In this document: piece after piece, positions 26,407 to 36,213 of the stretch
Position numbering within the stretch: position 1 is the first letter of the stretch
Layout: each line of letters starts with the position of its first letter
Origin: Candidatus Pacearchaeota archaeon
Lineage (GTDB): Archaea > Nanobdellota > Nanobdellia > Pacearchaeales > GW2011-AR1
Length of the DNA stretch: 45,000 nucleotides
Direction of reading: 5' to 3'
Assembly (NCBI GenBank): GCA_016867035.1
Contig: VGKO01000003.1
Span: forward strand, 1-45,000
The notes under the pieces: model-generated
Databases searched by the model: none
What the model was told of the DNA's origin: nothing
What the model saw: only the letters and a program-made list of their open reading frames with translations
Program-made: the position numbers and the translations under genes

Positions 26407-28596
26407 ATGGCTAAAAAAGAAACAAATCTGGAAAAAATACAAAGATTATGCACAGACCAAAAGCATATTAGAAACATAGCTACAAGCGCGCACATTCACC
26501 ACGGAAAAACTGCCTTAACTGATAATTTACTTGCAGCTTCTGGATATATGGCTGCAAAAAATGCAGGCGATTTAGAAGAGGGCATGGCGACTTGGCAGCA
26601 TGGCGATGAACAAGAGAGATTAATGACAGTAGATTCAGCAAATGTATCTATGGTTCATGATTTCCAAGATGAAGAATATTTGATTAATTTGATTGATACA
26701 CCAGGACACGTTGATTTTGGGGGAAATGTTACTCGAGCAATGCGAGCTATTGATGGAACAATCGTTTTGGTTTGCGCTTCAGAAGGAATTATGCCACAAA
26801 CAGAGACAGTTATTAAACAAGCAATTAGAGAAAGAGTTAAACCTGTTTTATTCATAAATAAAGTTGATAGACTTATCAAAGAATTAAAATTAACACCTGA
26901 AGCAATGCAAGCAAGATTAGTAAAAATTATCAATGATTTCAATATTCTTTTATCGCAAATTGCAGAACCAGAATTTAGAAAAATTTGGCAAGTAGATGTT
27001 AATAATGGAAGTGTTGCATTCGGAAGTGCTAGAGATAATTGGGCTTTATCAGTTCCATTTATGCAGAAAAAGGGAATTAGTTTTAAGGATGTTCTTAATA
27101 TTTATAATTTAAATGAGGATGAAAGAAAAGAATGGTGCTGGAAAAATGCACCTTTGTTTGAAGTATTATTAGATATGGTAATTAAACATCTTCCAAGCCC
27201 ACTTGAAGCACAAAAATACAGAATCCCAAAAATCTGGCATGGGGATATAGAAACCGAATTCGGAAAAAATCTTGTTAATTGTAATCCAGAAGGAAAAATG
27301 GCATTTGTTATTACAAGAATTGTTATTGATCCGCGAAGCGGAAAAGAAGTTTGTGCCGGACGTTTATTTTCTGGAAAAGTAAAAAATGGGCAAGAGGTTT
27401 ATTTAAATCTTGCAAAACAAAAACAAAAAGTCCAACAGGTTTTAATTTACAATGGAATTAAACCAGAACAAATGGAAGAATTACCTTGCGGTAATGTTCT
27501 AGCTATTGCAGGAATTACTGGAGAAGCAGGAGAAACAGTTACTATTGAGCCTGAAACTCCATTTGAAGAAATGAAACATATTTTTGAACCAGTTATTACA
27601 AAATCTATTAGTGTTCCAAAACCACAAGACTTGCCAAAATTAATCGATGTATTAAAGAAAGTTGCTAAAGAAGACCCAAGTATCAAAGTTCAAATTAATG
27701 AAGAAACTGGTGAGAACCTGATTAGTGGAATGGGTGAATTACATCTTGAAATTATTGAAAATAGAATTAAAACAGAAAAAGGAGTGGATGTTATTACTTC
27801 TTCGCCAATTGTTGTTTATAGAGAAACAGTTGACAAGCCTTCAGAAGTAGGCGAAGGAAAATCTCCAAACAAACACAACTTGTTCTTTATTAAAATCGAA
27901 CCATTAGAACCTGGAGTTTATGAAGCAATAAAGAACGCAGAGATTAGTGAAGGAAGAATCAAGAAAAAAGATGAGCCGTTATGGAATAAACTTAATGAGC
28001 TAGGAATTTCAAATGAAGAAGCAAGACAATATAGAAGTGTTTACAAAGGTTGTGCTTTCTTAGATAAAACAAAAGGAGAAGTTCATATTCAAGAAGTTAT
28101 TGAGCTAGTTTTAGATGCGTTTGAACAAGTAGTTGATGCTGGCCCAATTGCAAGAGAACCTTGTATTAAATTAAAAGCTTCACTTGTTGATATTAAATTA
28201 CATGAGGATGCTATTCACAGAGGTCCTGCTCAGGTTTATCCTGCTGTTAGAGATTCTGTAAGAGCAGCTATGGCTACAGCTAAACCTGTATTGTATGAAC
28301 CGATGCAAACAATGATGTTTGAAGGACCATTACAATTCATGGGTGAAATGACAAAGCTTATTCAAAGCAAAAGAGGACAATTAATCGATGTTAATCAGAA
28401 TGCTATTGATTGTGTTATCAAAGCCAAACTTCCTGTTGCAGAAATGATTGGACTTGCTAGTGATTTAAGAAGCGCTACTGAAGGAAGAGGAAACTTTAAT
28501 ATGGTTGACCAAGCTTTCGAGAAAATGCCTTCAAGTGTTCAAGAGGGTGTTGTTAGACAAATCAGAACTAGAAAAGGACTTGCTGAGAACGAATAA
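26407..28596 (+). CDS. fusA: Translation elongation factor EF-2
   Basis: GTPase AHIHHGKTALTDNLL, DTPGHVDFGG, NKVDR; C-terminal LHEDAIHRGPAQVYPAVRD with the diphthamide His context. Confidence 0.97.
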   Translation: MAKKETNLEKIQRLCTDQKHIRNIATSAHIHHGKTALTDNLLAASGYMAAKNAGDLEEGMATWQHGDEQERLMTVDSANVSMVHDFQDEEYLINLIDTPGHVDFGGNVTRAMRAIDGTIVLVCASEGIMPQTETVIKQAIRERVKPVLFINKVDRLIKELKLTPEAMQARLVKIINDFNILLSQIAEPEFRKIWQVDVNNGSVAFGSARDNWALSVPFMQKKGISFKDVLNIYNLNEDERKEWCWKNAPLFEVLLDMVIKHLPSPLEAQKYRIPKIWHGDIETEFGKNLVNCNPEGKMAFVITRIVIDPRSGKEVCAGRLFSGKVKNGQEVYLNLAKQKQKVQQVLIYNGIKPEQMEELPCGNVLAIAGITGEAGETVTIEPETPFEEMKHIFEPVITKSISVPKPQDLPKLIDVLKKVAKEDPSIKVQINEETGENLISGMGELHLEIIENRIKTEKGVDVITSSPIVVYRETVDKPSEVGEGKSPNKHNLFFIKIEPLEPGVYEAIKNAEISEGRIKKKDEPLWNKLNELGISNEEARQYRSVYKGCAFLDKTKGEVHIQEVIELVLDAFEQVVDAGPIAREPCIKLKASLVDIKLHEDAIHRGPAQVYPAVRDSVRAAMATAKPVLYEPMQTMMFEGPLQFMGEMTKLIQSKRGQLIDVNQNAIDCVIKAKLPVAEMIGLASDLRSATEGRGNFNMVDQAFEKMPSSVQEGVVRQIRTRKGLAENE

Positions 28597-28646
28597 ATAG
28601 CTTTTTTATGATATTTTTCTAGGGAAAAGCAGTGTTGCTTAAAATG

Positions 28647-29228
28647 AAAGAAACAAAAAAACAAAGATTCAAAGCGCTTGGTTTAGAACTCGAAATTCCT
28701 TTTAACTGGCATTTTCACGATTTGGGCTATCAAAGAAATATGTGGAATTTTTATGAAGAGGTTAATAGCAGACATCACGAGAATACTTGGCCTGCGTGGA
28801 GAAGTTCCCTTGCAAGATTAAATTTTAAAAATGATTTGGGCTTAAGTGTTCCTTTATTCTATAGAGATGAAAAGCGAGGATTCCCACATTTTCAAGTTCA
28901 CAGCTTTATAGGTTATAGAAGACATTACAAAAAAGATGGTGATGTTTTGATAAGAGCACATGAAGAAGCGCATTCTGCAGATGATTTACATGCGCGACCT
29001 GCTTTATTAGGGCAAATTAATTTAAGCTTTCCATTAAATCCCCAAGTTTTTGCAGAAATGCAGAGACTTGGCAGGGAAACTATTGCAGATATTGGAACCG
29101 TATTTGCCTTAAGAAAAAGAAGATTATCGTATGGGGAAATAAGAGATTTATACGCAGAATTAACAGGTCAGGATATTGCTCCTTTCTTACTTGGGTTTTT
29201 TCTAGAAGCAACAGGTGCGAGGTTATAA
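28647..29228 (+). CDS. Putative zincin-like protein (HEEAH motif), otherwise unknown
   Basis: RAHEEAHSADDL fits HExxH; downstream GRETIADIG could supply a further ligand; start MKETKK at 28647. Confidence 0.4.
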   Translation, partial: KETKKQRFKALGLELEIPFNWHFHDLGYQRNMWNFYEEVNSRHHENTWPAWRSSLARLNFKNDLGLSVPLFYRDEKRGFPHFQVHSFIGYRRHYKKDGDVLIRAHEEAHSADDLHARPALLGQINLSFPLNPQVFAEMQRLGRETIADIGTVFALRKRRLSYGEIRDLYAELTGQDIAPFLLGFFLEATGARL

Positions 29229-29271
29229 CTCGCCACCTTACCGTCGGAGAATATATAAACTTTAGATACTT

Positions 29272-29730
29272 ATGAAAAAGATGGAAAATGCTACAATTTC
29301 TAAAATAATGACTGGAGAACATAATGCTATAAATTCTCTTCTTGATGAATTGTGGATAAATTTAGACAATGAAAGAGCAAAAGCTATTTTTGGAAAACTC
29401 AAATGGATGCTCGAAAAACATTTTTACTTAGAAGAAAAAGCTATTTTTGATTTGTATACTCCGAAGAATGATAAGGACTTGCTTGAAGTTGCAGAACTTG
29501 TGAAGCAACATGAAGAACTTAAAGCATTGTTTGTTAATATTGGGGAGGCTATCGAGCATAATATTAAACCCGACTTGCGCGTTTTTGAGGAACTTGCTAA
29601 ACGCCACGCTAAATTTGAGGATGAAATATTTTACCCAAAACTTGATTTAGAGTTAGGTGAAGAGCAAAAAGCCAAGATAATCGATAAATCTCGAGAAATA
29701 ATAAATAGTTATTACAAGGCGATTGAGTAA
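29272..29730 (+). CDS. Hemerythrin HHE-domain protein
   Basis: GEHNAI, EKHFYLEEKAIFD, KQHEEL, KRHAKFEDEIFYP metal-ligand pattern. Confidence 0.88.
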   Translation: MKKMENATISKIMTGEHNAINSLLDELWINLDNERAKAIFGKLKWMLEKHFYLEEKAIFDLYTPKNDKDLLEVAELVKQHEELKALFVNIGEAIEHNIKPDLRVFEELAKRHAKFEDEIFYPKLDLELGEEQKAKIIDKSREIINSYYKAIE

Positions 29731-29870
29731 AAAATGATGAAATTAATAATACTATCTTATTAATTTAAATTCGCTTTATTCAGGTCTTGTAGGTTCAGTA
29801 AGTCTCTTATAGGTTTAGATACGATTAAGTTAATCAGAAGATTTTTATAGTTTGTTTTTCTAATAAGTTT

Positions 29871-30098
29871 ATGAAAAAACAGGTTGCACTAAAAACAATA
29901 TTAATCATCTCAATACTTGGAATGCTATTTTCAGGATACTTGAGTTATGGCGAGTTGTTTGCTGGATCTTGCTATGCTACTCAACTCGGAATGGGTTCTT
30001 GCTCTGTTGTTGCTGGAATTCCTGCTTGCGTTTATGGTTTTGTGATGTATCTTGTCGTGTTTGTGATTTCTATAATTGGATTGAGAGGTAAAAAATAA
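29871..30098 (+). CDS. Minimal VKOR-like membrane protein
   Basis: Two TM helices with C-SCSVVAGIPACVYGFVMYLVV resembling VKOR GIPxxxxG segments. Confidence 0.5.
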   Translation: MKKQVALKTILIISILGMLFSGYLSYGELFAGSCYATQLGMGSCSVVAGIPACVYGFVMYLVVFVISIIGLRGKK

Positions 30099-30133
30099 AG
30101 ATTACAAGAAGAATAAGCGTAGCCAATTAAAAC

Positions 30134-30856
30134 TTAATTAGCACCAAAAACTAAATCTGAACCGCCAGGTATTGGCCAATATCTTTCTCTTAAATCTCGG
30201 AATGCTCGTGTCGCATCTCCCGGATTTCCAAAGCTTGCCAAAAATAAATTTCTTATTTCTCTAGTAGTTGTTCCTCTTTGTATCCAATCATAAAACATTC
30301 TTTCTCCAAGTCCATAACCTTGTTGATGAAAAGCAAATCCCTTTAGGGTTCTAGCTGCCCATTTATTGGCTGTTGCTAATCTTGTTAAATAATCTTGCTC
30401 TTCTTCAAGGGACATCGGAAGAATATCTAAAGTTCCTTGAAAAATATTTTCTCTAGAAGGTTCTAATGTTTTTGAACCAAGAAAACCAAGTGCTTCTATA
30501 ATAATATTAACTGCATTTAAATCTGAAGAATTTTTCCCAGCCAATCTTATTCTAGAATTGACAAGGTGTAAAAAATGAGTTGCTTCTTCGCTTATTGCCT
30601 GTCTTGAAGGTTTAGCAGTAACTAGTGTTTTCTGACTTTTAAGATAAGTTGAAGTCCCGTGATTAAGAACTGCAACTAAAGGCAGATAATACCTTTGTGG
30701 AATACCAAGTTCATTAAAATCAGTATGAACCGTTATTAATCTTACATTAGGATAAAATGGAACAGGTAAATCAAACTCGCCAGCAAGTTCGTCTATAAGA
30801 TCTTCTACTTGTTCTTGAACTCGCTCCTGTCTTTTTTCATACCTCATAATTTTCAT
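30134..30856 (-). CDS. Hypothetical protein, possibly degenerate zincin-like
   Basis: 240-aa intact ORF with SEEATHFLHLV where a zincin would have HExxH. Confidence 0.45.
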   Translation of the reverse strand: MKIMRYEKRQERVQEQVEDLIDELAGEFDLPVPFYPNVRLITVHTDFNELGIPQRYYLPLVAVLNHGTSTYLKSQKTLVTAKPSRQAISEEATHFLHLVNSRIRLAGKNSSDLNAVNIIIEALGFLGSKTLEPSRENIFQGTLDILPMSLEEEQDYLTRLATANKWAARTLKGFAFHQQGYGLGERMFYDWIQRGTTTREIRNLFLASFGNPGDATRAFRDLRERYWPIPGGSDLVFGAN

Positions 30857-30913
30857 TTGTAAACAAGCTTAAAAAGGATTGTTGCTTTAGAGCATATAAT
30901 AGACTTGGATAAA

Positions 30914-31498
30914 ATGAAAAATAAAGGAGCGTTAAAAAAGAGGATTTGGTTAAAGCTGAAGTATCCCAAGTTTGCTTTGCTTATTCTTCTTTTTGTTCTG
31001 GCTTATTTTATTTTTCAAGGAAGCGACACAATAGGAGTATCGAAAAATATTTCTTCATTAGGTTATTTTGGAGCTTTTATTGCTGGATGCTTGTTTACCT
31101 ATGGATTTACAACACCCTTCGCTATAGTAATCTTCTTAATACTTGGGGAAACAACGCAATTAAATATTTTAGTTATGACGATTTTGGGTGGTTTTGGTGC
31201 TTTGCTTGGAGATTTTCTAATTTTTAAGTTCATAAGAACAAGCTTTAAAGATGAAGTAATAAAGCTCGAGCATGAAAAAATAGTTGAAGAAGCCGAGCAT
31301 GCAATTCCCTTAAAGATTAGGCATTATATTATTCCTGTTCTTGCGGGATTAATAATCGCTTCTCCTTTGCCTGATGAGCTTGGGGTTACAATGCTTTCTG
31401 TAACAAGGCATATTAAGCCCAAGGTTTTTGCAATAATATCTTTTGTAATGAACAGCCTAGGCATTCTTGTTATGCTTTTGCTTGGTAAGGCTATTTGA
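30914..31498 (+). CDS. Multi-TM membrane protein
   Basis: Several TM helices (YFGAFIAGCLFTYGFTTPFAIVIFLILG); start MKNKGALKKR. Confidence 0.6.
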   Translation: MKNKGALKKRIWLKLKYPKFALLILLFVLAYFIFQGSDTIGVSKNISSLGYFGAFIAGCLFTYGFTTPFAIVIFLILGETTQLNILVMTILGGFGALLGDFLIFKFIRTSFKDEVIKLEHEKIVEEAEHAIPLKIRHYIIPVLAGLIIASPLPDELGVTMLSVTRHIKPKVFAIISFVMNSLGILVMLLLGKAI

Positions 31499-31553
31499 TT
31501 TTGCTTAAAACTACTATAATCATCTTTAAAAATAAGGAGATTATTAATTAAAA

Positions 31554-32324
31554 ATGGAGGTGTGCGCATTAGCTTCGGGTTCGAGCGGAAATTGCTTTTT
31601 TGTTGAGACAAGTAATGGAGATTCTTTACTTATAGATTTGGGAATAAGTTGTAAACAAACCCAAACTAGACTAGAAAATATTGGAAAAAAACCTGAAGAT
31701 ATTGGAGGAATATTTATTACTCATGAGCACACAGACCACATAAGGGGGGTTGATGTGTTTGCTAGAAAGTTTAATATTCCTGTTTTTGCGACTTCCAGAA
31801 CATTTAAAGATAGGTTTGTGGTTTCAGATGACGAGTTAGTGAATGAAATAAGTAATCGCGATATATTAAAGTTTAAAGGAATTCAAATAGAGGTTTTTTC
31901 AAAATCGCATAAAGCTGCAGATCCTGTTTCTTATACTATTGTTGAAAAAAATAAGCGAGTTAGTATTATAACTGATGCTGGTTTTGCTTGTCAAAATGTT
32001 AAAAGTCACATAAAAGATGCGGATTTTCTTTTTCTTGAGTCAAATCACGATGAGAAAATGCTCCTAGAGGGCAAATATCCTTGGCCAACAAAAAAATGGA
32101 TTAAATCAGATTTAGGACATCTCTCAAATAATCAAGCAAGCTTAGCTGTTCTTGAGCATGCTCCAAAAAAACTAGGAAATGTTGTTTTAAGCCACATTAG
32201 CCAGCATAATAATACGCTTGATGTTGCAATGAAAAGTTTTAATGTCTTAAAAGAAAGAAAGGATTTGAAGCCGAAAGTTTTATTGTCAACCCGGGAAACA
32301 CCAACGCCTTTGTTTTTGGTTTAG
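31554..32324 (+). CDS. Metallo-beta-lactamase-fold hydrolase (YycJ/WalJ-like)
   Basis: ASGSSGNCFFVE, THEHTDHIRGV, LESNHDEKML, VLSHISQHN. Confidence 0.88.
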   Translation: MEVCALASGSSGNCFFVETSNGDSLLIDLGISCKQTQTRLENIGKKPEDIGGIFITHEHTDHIRGVDVFARKFNIPVFATSRTFKDRFVVSDDELVNEISNRDILKFKGIQIEVFSKSHKAADPVSYTIVEKNKRVSIITDAGFACQNVKSHIKDADFLFLESNHDEKMLLEGKYPWPTKKWIKSDLGHLSNNQASLAVLEHAPKKLGNVVLSHISQHNNTLDVAMKSFNVLKERKDLKPKVLLSTRETPTPLFLV

Positions 32325-32446
32325 AGGTTATTACTTTCCTAGATTGAGCTATTAAACAAATTGAAACTTAATTTAAAGGTTTATCAATTAAGATTTATTT
32401 TAATGAGTAGATAGCTATAAAAACCTATGATATTTTATTTTTTATA

Positions 32447-33172
32447 ATGGAAAAAAGAGCACAAATTACATTATTTGTAATCCTTGGAATAGTAATTGTT
32501 ACGATTATTCTTTTATTTTTTTATTTTAAAAGTAATAATCTTCTTTTTAACGACTCTATACCGCCAGAAGTTCAACCTACCTATGACTTTATAATTGATT
32601 GTATTGAAAAAATAAGCTATCAGGGCTTTTATAATATGGCAAAAGTCGGAGGTAATTATCCCTTAGATACTTTTTTCTCCGAACAAAATATTCCCTTGTA
32701 TTTGGAAAATAATATCTCTCTTGCTCCAAAAATTAAAGATTTAAATTCGGTTTATAATAATTATCTGAATTTTAATTTACAATCTTGTTTAAAGAATTTG
32801 AGAAACACTTCCAACCTAAATATTTCCTATGGGAATTTTTCTTCAAGCCTGTTTATTAAAGAAGAAAAAATATTAATACGTCCAGAATTTCCGATAATGA
32901 TCTTAAGGGACGAACGTATTTTAAAATTAATTATTTCTAAAGAGATTTATCTTACTACTAATTTTGGAAAGCTTTATTATATCTCTCTAAATATAACTGA
33001 AGACTATAAAAATGGGGGCGGATTTAAAATGGATAGCATTATGAACAATTTCAAATCTAGTGGAGTTATAACCTCGATTAATCAATATCCCGATTATACC
33101 CAAGTAAGTCTTATTGATGAAAGGGGAATTAAAAATGAATCTGTTCTAACATATAGCTTCTTACTAAAATGA
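32447..33172 (+). CDS. Membrane-anchored extracytoplasmic protein
   Basis: MEKRAQITLFVILGIVIVTIILLFFYF type N-terminal anchor; stop overlaps the next gene's start (ATGA). Confidence 0.6.
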   Translation: MEKRAQITLFVILGIVIVTIILLFFYFKSNNLLFNDSIPPEVQPTYDFIIDCIEKISYQGFYNMAKVGGNYPLDTFFSEQNIPLYLENNISLAPKIKDLNSVYNNYLNFNLQSCLKNLRNTSNLNISYGNFSSSLFIKEEKILIRPEFPIMILRDERILKLIISKEIYLTTNFGKLYYISLNITEDYKNGGGFKMDSIMNNFKSSGVITSINQYPDYTQVSLIDERGIKNESVLTYSFLLK

Positions 33173-35274
33173 AATCTAAAAATATAACTCTTTTAATTTT
33201 ATTTATTGTATTTTTTTTAAATATTATAATTTTATCTTATGCCGAAGATAATGAAATTTTAAAAACAAAAGGTATTGAATATTCTGAGAATACTTCAAGA
33301 TATACTTTTACAGAAATGGAAGATTCTTTGAGAATAAATGGTAATGATTATTGGAATATTCAACCCGAAACAGAACAAAGACAGGCTTATATTAAAGTTA
33401 ATTCAGATAAAACTCGAGTAATTGAAGCAGAATTTACAGTTAATGAAAAAGGGGGAACTTATATTTTTGGGAACGATAGGATTTATGTTCCAGCCAATGC
33501 TACATTGAAGTATTCTGAAGGAGTAATAAAGATAATCGTCCCGGATGGGGGCGTTTTAGAAAATTTTCCTAAGTCTTCTGGTGCAAATAATTTGGATTCA
33601 AGTAATTCGTTTTTAGATAATCGCATAGAAATAATCGGGAAAAATATACAATTACCTAATGGAAATATACTTAATGAAGGAGTTATTTATACAGATAATC
33701 TTTCAGAAGGTTTCTTTCATATAACTTCTGGAAGTAAAATTAATAATCTTCAAATTACTGTGCTTGCACCTGAGGGTTCTAGCCTCTTAGAAGGTCATTT
33801 GCCTCCAAACCCCCTTATCTTTTTTGATGGATTATCTCATAAAGATTCGAGTGAAACTTATATTTCTATGAATCCAAATGAGGGGCTTTTGTATTTCTCC
33901 TATAAAGACATATATAGTCATTCCTATAATTTTCTTAAAGGCAATCCTTTTATTAGAGTCGAAGAAAATGATATCTTTACAATTCAACCAAACAATTATT
34001 TCTCAAATTTAGAAATTTCGATAAAGAATCCTCAAAATAAAATACCTTCAGTTCAAATTGAAAATTTTGCTTTTATCGGAGAAGTTGGAGACTATTCTTT
34101 ACCGATTATAATTAATGGTAATCAAATTATTTCAATTCAAAAAGATAATATGGTATTAATTCCTAATAAAAATAATGCTGGGGGAGAATCGAGTCAAGTA
34201 GCGCTTCTTTTAAATTTAGAAAAATCTTCCGAAGATATTTTATTAATGAATAGTTTTGGAGGAGTCTCACTTCATAAACCTGGCAATTTATTAGAACGGT
34301 ATTCTTCATTAGATTATCAATATCCTGAAGGTTCTAAGGCAGAAGCCATATCTTCTCTTAAATCAAACTTTGCGGATATAAGTTTCGGTAGTCTTGAAAG
34401 ACTTTCTACTTCCCAGGTTGATGAACTTAAAGATTATTTGACTTCTATGCCTGCTAGTTTAAGAAATAGTCTTCGAGAAATAGGGATCTCGGAAGTTCTT
34501 GGGGGCAAGGATACTCCTGCAGGTCAAATTACCATTAGAGCAGTTTCAAAGGGCGAAGGTTCAATAGAATTAACTTCAAGTTCCTTGCCTTCGATTATTC
34601 ATGAAGCATCTCACGAAAAAGCAAGAAGAATAATTGAAGAACAAAAAATTGAACGACTTGAAAAGGTGTTACCTGTAATTTGCGAGAATATAAAAAGACA
34701 AACAAGTGTGGCTATAAAGCCCGAAGATATTAGTATTGATCTTAATCGTCCTTCTATGTCGCCTTATGGTGGTTTTTTTATGCTGAAAGATAATGCTGTT
34801 TCTTCACGTTCTTCTCAAAAAATTAATCAAGAATTATTTTTAATTGATAATTTTTTGAATCCTAGTTTGGGTTCTAAAGTTCTTGATCAGATCAAGTCGG
34901 CAGTAGAAACAACTCCCTTTGAAAATGAATGGTACGCAATTCAGCCAAAAACAGATTATGTTCCTCAACAAGCAAATCCTAATTCAATTATTGTTAATTC
35001 TGCAGTAAATTATGGTGTTCATAAATGGGAAGACGGGACCTCCGGTCCAAAGAATGGTTTTTTAAGCCCTTATTCTACTGGTAGTTTATTAGAAGATATG
35101 GCCGAATATACTAAAGCGGCTATTATAGAACCAGAAATATTTATTGATTTAATTAATCCGGAGAGTCCTAGATATTCCCCAAAGTATAGGAATAAATTAG
35201 ACTTATTATATTCTCGAGGAGATATAAGTTTAGAGAGCTATAATCAAATTTTAAATCTTGCGGGTGTTAAATAG
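33169..35274 (+). CDS. Secreted putative zinc metallopeptidase
   Basis: Signal peptide; SIIHEASHEKARR (HExxH) followed by SPYSTGSLLEDMAEYTKA as a plausible third-ligand region. Confidence 0.6.
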   Translation: MKSKNITLLILFIVFFLNIIILSYAEDNEILKTKGIEYSENTSRYTFTEMEDSLRINGNDYWNIQPETEQRQAYIKVNSDKTRVIEAEFTVNEKGGTYIFGNDRIYVPANATLKYSEGVIKIIVPDGGVLENFPKSSGANNLDSSNSFLDNRIEIIGKNIQLPNGNILNEGVIYTDNLSEGFFHITSGSKINNLQITVLAPEGSSLLEGHLPPNPLIFFDGLSHKDSSETYISMNPNEGLLYFSYKDIYSHSYNFLKGNPFIRVEENDIFTIQPNNYFSNLEISIKNPQNKIPSVQIENFAFIGEVGDYSLPIIINGNQIISIQKDNMVLIPNKNNAGGESSQVALLLNLEKSSEDILLMNSFGGVSLHKPGNLLERYSSLDYQYPEGSKAEAISSLKSNFADISFGSLERLSTSQVDELKDYLTSMPASLRNSLREIGISEVLGGKDTPAGQITIRAVSKGEGSIELTSSSLPSIIHEASHEKARRIIEEQKIERLEKVLPVICENIKRQTSVAIKPEDISIDLNRPSMSPYGGFFMLKDNAVSSRSSQKINQELFLIDNFLNPSLGSKVLDQIKSAVETTPFENEWYAIQPKTDYVPQQANPNSIIVNSAVNYGVHKWEDGTSGPKNGFLSPYSTGSLLEDMAEYTKAAIIEPEIFIDLINPESPRYSPKYRNKLDLLYSRGDISLESYNQILNLAGVK

Positions 35275-35380
35275 CAAGTTAATATATTTATAAAATTAGA
35301 CTTGAAAAACCTAGAAATAAAAACACATTTTGATCAAAACCTAAACAAAGGTGTTTATTCCCCGAATAGAGTAGAAAAGA

Positions 35381-36112
35381 TTATTTCTTTTTATCTTTTA
35401 TATAAAAGAATCCAGCAACTAAACCAACAATTAGCAAACCTGCTCCAAGAAAAGAAGTTGTTTTAGTTGTTAAATCTGCAATTGCATTTCCCGTTATATT
35501 AGATGAAAGGAAAAATATTCCGCCGAGAACTCCGATGATTGAGGCAGTTGCAGCGACTTTTTCTAAACCCCTTTTTGTAACTCTTTGTTTTTTTTGAATT
35601 CTTTTTATTGAAGAGATTAGATGTTCAATTACCTCTTTCTTTGATTGTTCATCTTCCCCCCAGATTCCTTGTTTATCCGCTCTCCTCAGATATAGCAATG
35701 CCCTATCATAACTAAATCTTGCTCTTTCTAAATTTCCTGCATCTTCATATAATTGTCCAGCTCTTTCAAAACATCCGCCGGCATTAGCTAAAGCTTCTTT
35801 CTGCTTTAAATTCCACTCCCCCGCACCGTATGCATCCTCAGCGGCAGTAGATAAAGTTTCAGGATTATAATCCTGCCAAGAATCGCTAGTCCGCCAAGAT
35901 TTCTTATACTTTCCCTTAGAACTACTAGAAGCATCTTTATATCTGACCTTAATCTCCCTACTTAGCTTTAATCGGTCATAAGGTGTCAGTTCCCTTGGAT
36001 TAATAGATAGTAAATATTCTCTCGCCTTTATTTGGCTATGAGAAAATTTAGTTCTAATATCGCTCAATATTTTTCTTGCTGTAGGGGATAATCTACCTTC
36101 TTTTTTATTCAT
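35381..36112 (-). CDS. TPR-like protein with C-terminal ITGNAI-TM-basic tail
   Basis: ERAGQLYEDAGNLERARFSYDRALLYLRRA TPR-like helices; FFLSSNITGNAIADL..TM..KDKKK. Confidence 0.6.
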   Translation of the reverse strand: MNKKEGRLSPTARKILSDIRTKFSHSQIKAREYLLSINPRELTPYDRLKLSREIKVRYKDASSSSKGKYKKSWRTSDSWQDYNPETLSTAAEDAYGAGEWNLKQKEALANAGGCFERAGQLYEDAGNLERARFSYDRALLYLRRADKQGIWGEDEQSKKEVIEHLISSIKRIQKKQRVTKRGLEKVAATASIIGVLGGIFFLSSNITGNAIADLTTKTTSFLGAGLLIVGLVAGFFYIKDKKK

Positions 36113-36213
36113 AATCTTTTATCTCACTCGAACTTTAAAAACCCTTTGCCTTAAGGAATTAAAAAAATTATTGAAACACACGAATTTATAAACCAGGTTT
36201 AGCTGGAAATTAC

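Noticed and set aside
28134-28230. EF-2 IHRGPAQ instead of eukaryotic IHRGGGQ near the diphthamide His
   Set aside because: GPAQ is normal for archaeal EF-2; nothing unusual.
29731-29870. Possible C/D-box sRNA (AATGATGAA near 29735)
   Set aside because: No convincing D box or C'/D' pair at the right spacing.
30946-31227. Alternative-frame plus-strand ORF within the membrane protein 30914-31498
   Set aside because: Cys/Trp/Phe-rich shadow frame of a TM protein gene.
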